A stretch of DNA of 19,942 nt from positions 1 to 19,942 of the forward strand of contig CAZBNJ010000028.1 of the NCBI GenBank assembly GCA_964493515.1, given 5' to 3'. The translations under genes were made by a program, and so were the position numbers. This document shows positions 19,261-19,942 of the stretch, piece after piece; the first letter of the stretch is position 1; every line of letters starts with the position of its first letter. The notes under the pieces were generated by a model. The model ran no database searches, had not been told where the DNA came from, and saw nothing but the letters and a program-made list of their open reading frames with translations. The stretch is from CANRIN01 sp964493515 (GTDB lineage: Bacteria; Bacillota; Clostridia; Oscillospirales; JAAYOS01).

Positions 19261-19942
19261 AAAAGGTGCTCCTTCTCTCGGTGACCGCCGGCTACGGTCA
19301 TCACTCGGCAGCCGCCGCGATAACCGACGCTCTTCGCGAGCGCGGCGCGGAGTGCGAGACGATAGACCTGATGAAGATAGTGGGCAAGCTGCCCTATCAT
19401 GTGGTGGACAAGGGCTACGGCTTCACCACCCACCGCATCCCGCACATCTACGGCGCGGTGTTCGGCAGACTGAACCGCCGCGTCGCCACCCCCGAGCCGC
19501 CGCTCTCCTCCCGAGCGCTGCGCGCGATGATGTCCGCCCCGCTCATGCGCGAGATCGACCGCGCGCAGCCGGACGCGCTGATATCCACCCATGTCTTCGG
19601 CGCGCTGGCGGTGGACGAGCTTGTCCGCCGCGGACACACGCTGCCGAAGCATCTCGGGCTTGTCACCGACTACGACTTCCACCCGTTCTGGGAGGACGTG
19701 CCGCACTCGGGCGGGCTGATAACCGGCTCCGACCTGATGAGCGCGCGCGGCGAGCGGCGAGGCATCGACCCCTCACGCCTGCTGCCGCTCGGCATACCCG
19801 TCGCCGCACGCTTCGAGCGCTCGGTGCCGAAGGAGGAGGCGCGCCGCCGCGTGGGCGTTCCCTCCGACGCTTACGCCGTGCTGATGGTAAGCGGCAGCAA
19901 GGGAATTTGTCATGAAAAATTCAACAGCTACTATGCTTTTTC
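19257..19942 (+). CDS. MGDG-synthase-family glycosyltransferase (3' end not seen)
   Basis: N-terminal part (about 215 normal residues) of a family GT28 glycolipid synthase, as in plant MGDG synthase and the Bacillus processive diacylglycerol glucosyltransferase UgtP; these add hexose from a UDP-sugar to diacylglycerol at the inner membrane face. Seen: VLLLSVTAGYGHHSAA at the N-terminus, THVFGALAVDEL, TDYDFHPFW, and GSDLM...GIPVAARF. Start GTG 19257 overlaps the upstream TGA by four bases and follows GGAGG at 19242-19246. The frame stays open to the window end, but after GSKG (about 19912) the DNA turns AT-rich and the residues no longer look like the family, so the gene may be interrupted or the assembly may break there. 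Confidence 0.85.
   Translation, partial: MKKVLLLSVTAGYGHHSAAAAITDALRERGAECETIDLMKIVGKLPYHVVDKGYGFTTHRIPHIYGAVFGRLNRRVATPEPPLSSRALRAMMSAPLMREIDRAQPDALISTHVFGALAVDELVRRGHTLPKHLGLVTDYDFHPFWEDVPHSGGLITGSDLMSARGERRGIDPSRLLPLGIPVAARFERSVPKEEARRRVGVPSDAYAVLMVSGSKGICHEKFNSYYAF

Overview
The window reads as chromosomal DNA from a GC-rich, low-redundancy Firmicute, most likely an uncultured gut-type member of the Clostridia. The evidence is AGGAGG-like ribosome binding sites in front of nearly every gene, sigma-A promoters with 17-bp spacers, intrinsic terminators with A/T flanks, and families common in Clostridia (a PHP-type histidinol phosphatase, a DUF6440 small protein, a heterodimeric ABC exporter, an MGDG-synthase-type glycosyltransferase). 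Codon use is GC-rich, but isoleucine is often ATA and rarely ATT. I see no tRNA, rRNA, CRISPR array, phage gene or recognisable transposase gene.

Layout. 1-65 is the end of an unidentified gene with its terminator. 133-2061 is ychF plus an overlapping DUF1624/HGSNAT-like membrane protein. 2069-6152 is a unit with a small PH-like protein, a conserved structured element (copy A), a PMT-family mannosyltransferase with a built-in discoidin-like domain, a histidinol-phosphatase-family gene and rpiB, closed by a strong terminator. 6215-10115 is a heterodimeric ABC exporter whose two subunits carry complementary degenerate motifs, followed by copy B of the same element and a terminator. 10117-10884 is birA. 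10996-14356 is a five-gene operon behind the strongest promoter in the window: a DUF6440 protein, a one-helix membrane protein, a paralogue of the PH-like protein, an ABC ATPase and its permease. 14395-15165 (minus) is a TIGR04255-family protein, converging on that operon's terminator. 15314-15721 is a two-helix membrane protein with a zinc ribbon. 15768-16544 (minus) is a lipoprotein. 16616-18025 (minus) is murC. Divergent from murC is a degenerate SGNH-hydrolase-like protein translationally coupled to an MGDG-synthase-family glycosyltransferase that runs off the window.

Themes. Much of the window concerns the cell envelope: murC, the glycolipid glycosyltransferase, PMT, the DUF1624 acyltransferase-like protein, the lipoprotein and two ABC export systems. 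The rest is housekeeping (ychF, rpiB, birA).

Most unusual points. (1) Two copies (2434-2568 and 9854-10066) of an element whose conserved ends pair into a multi-part stem with at least two compensatory base-pair changes, while the interiors differ strongly; this is a candidate undescribed structured RNA or an RNA-like miniature element. (2) The uncharacterised five-gene operon at 11067-14312. (3) The SGNH-like protein lacking the nucleophile Ser and the oxyanion-hole Asn, coupled to a lipid glycosyltransferase. (4) An abrupt switch to AT-rich sequence inside that glycosyltransferase in the last ~40 bases.
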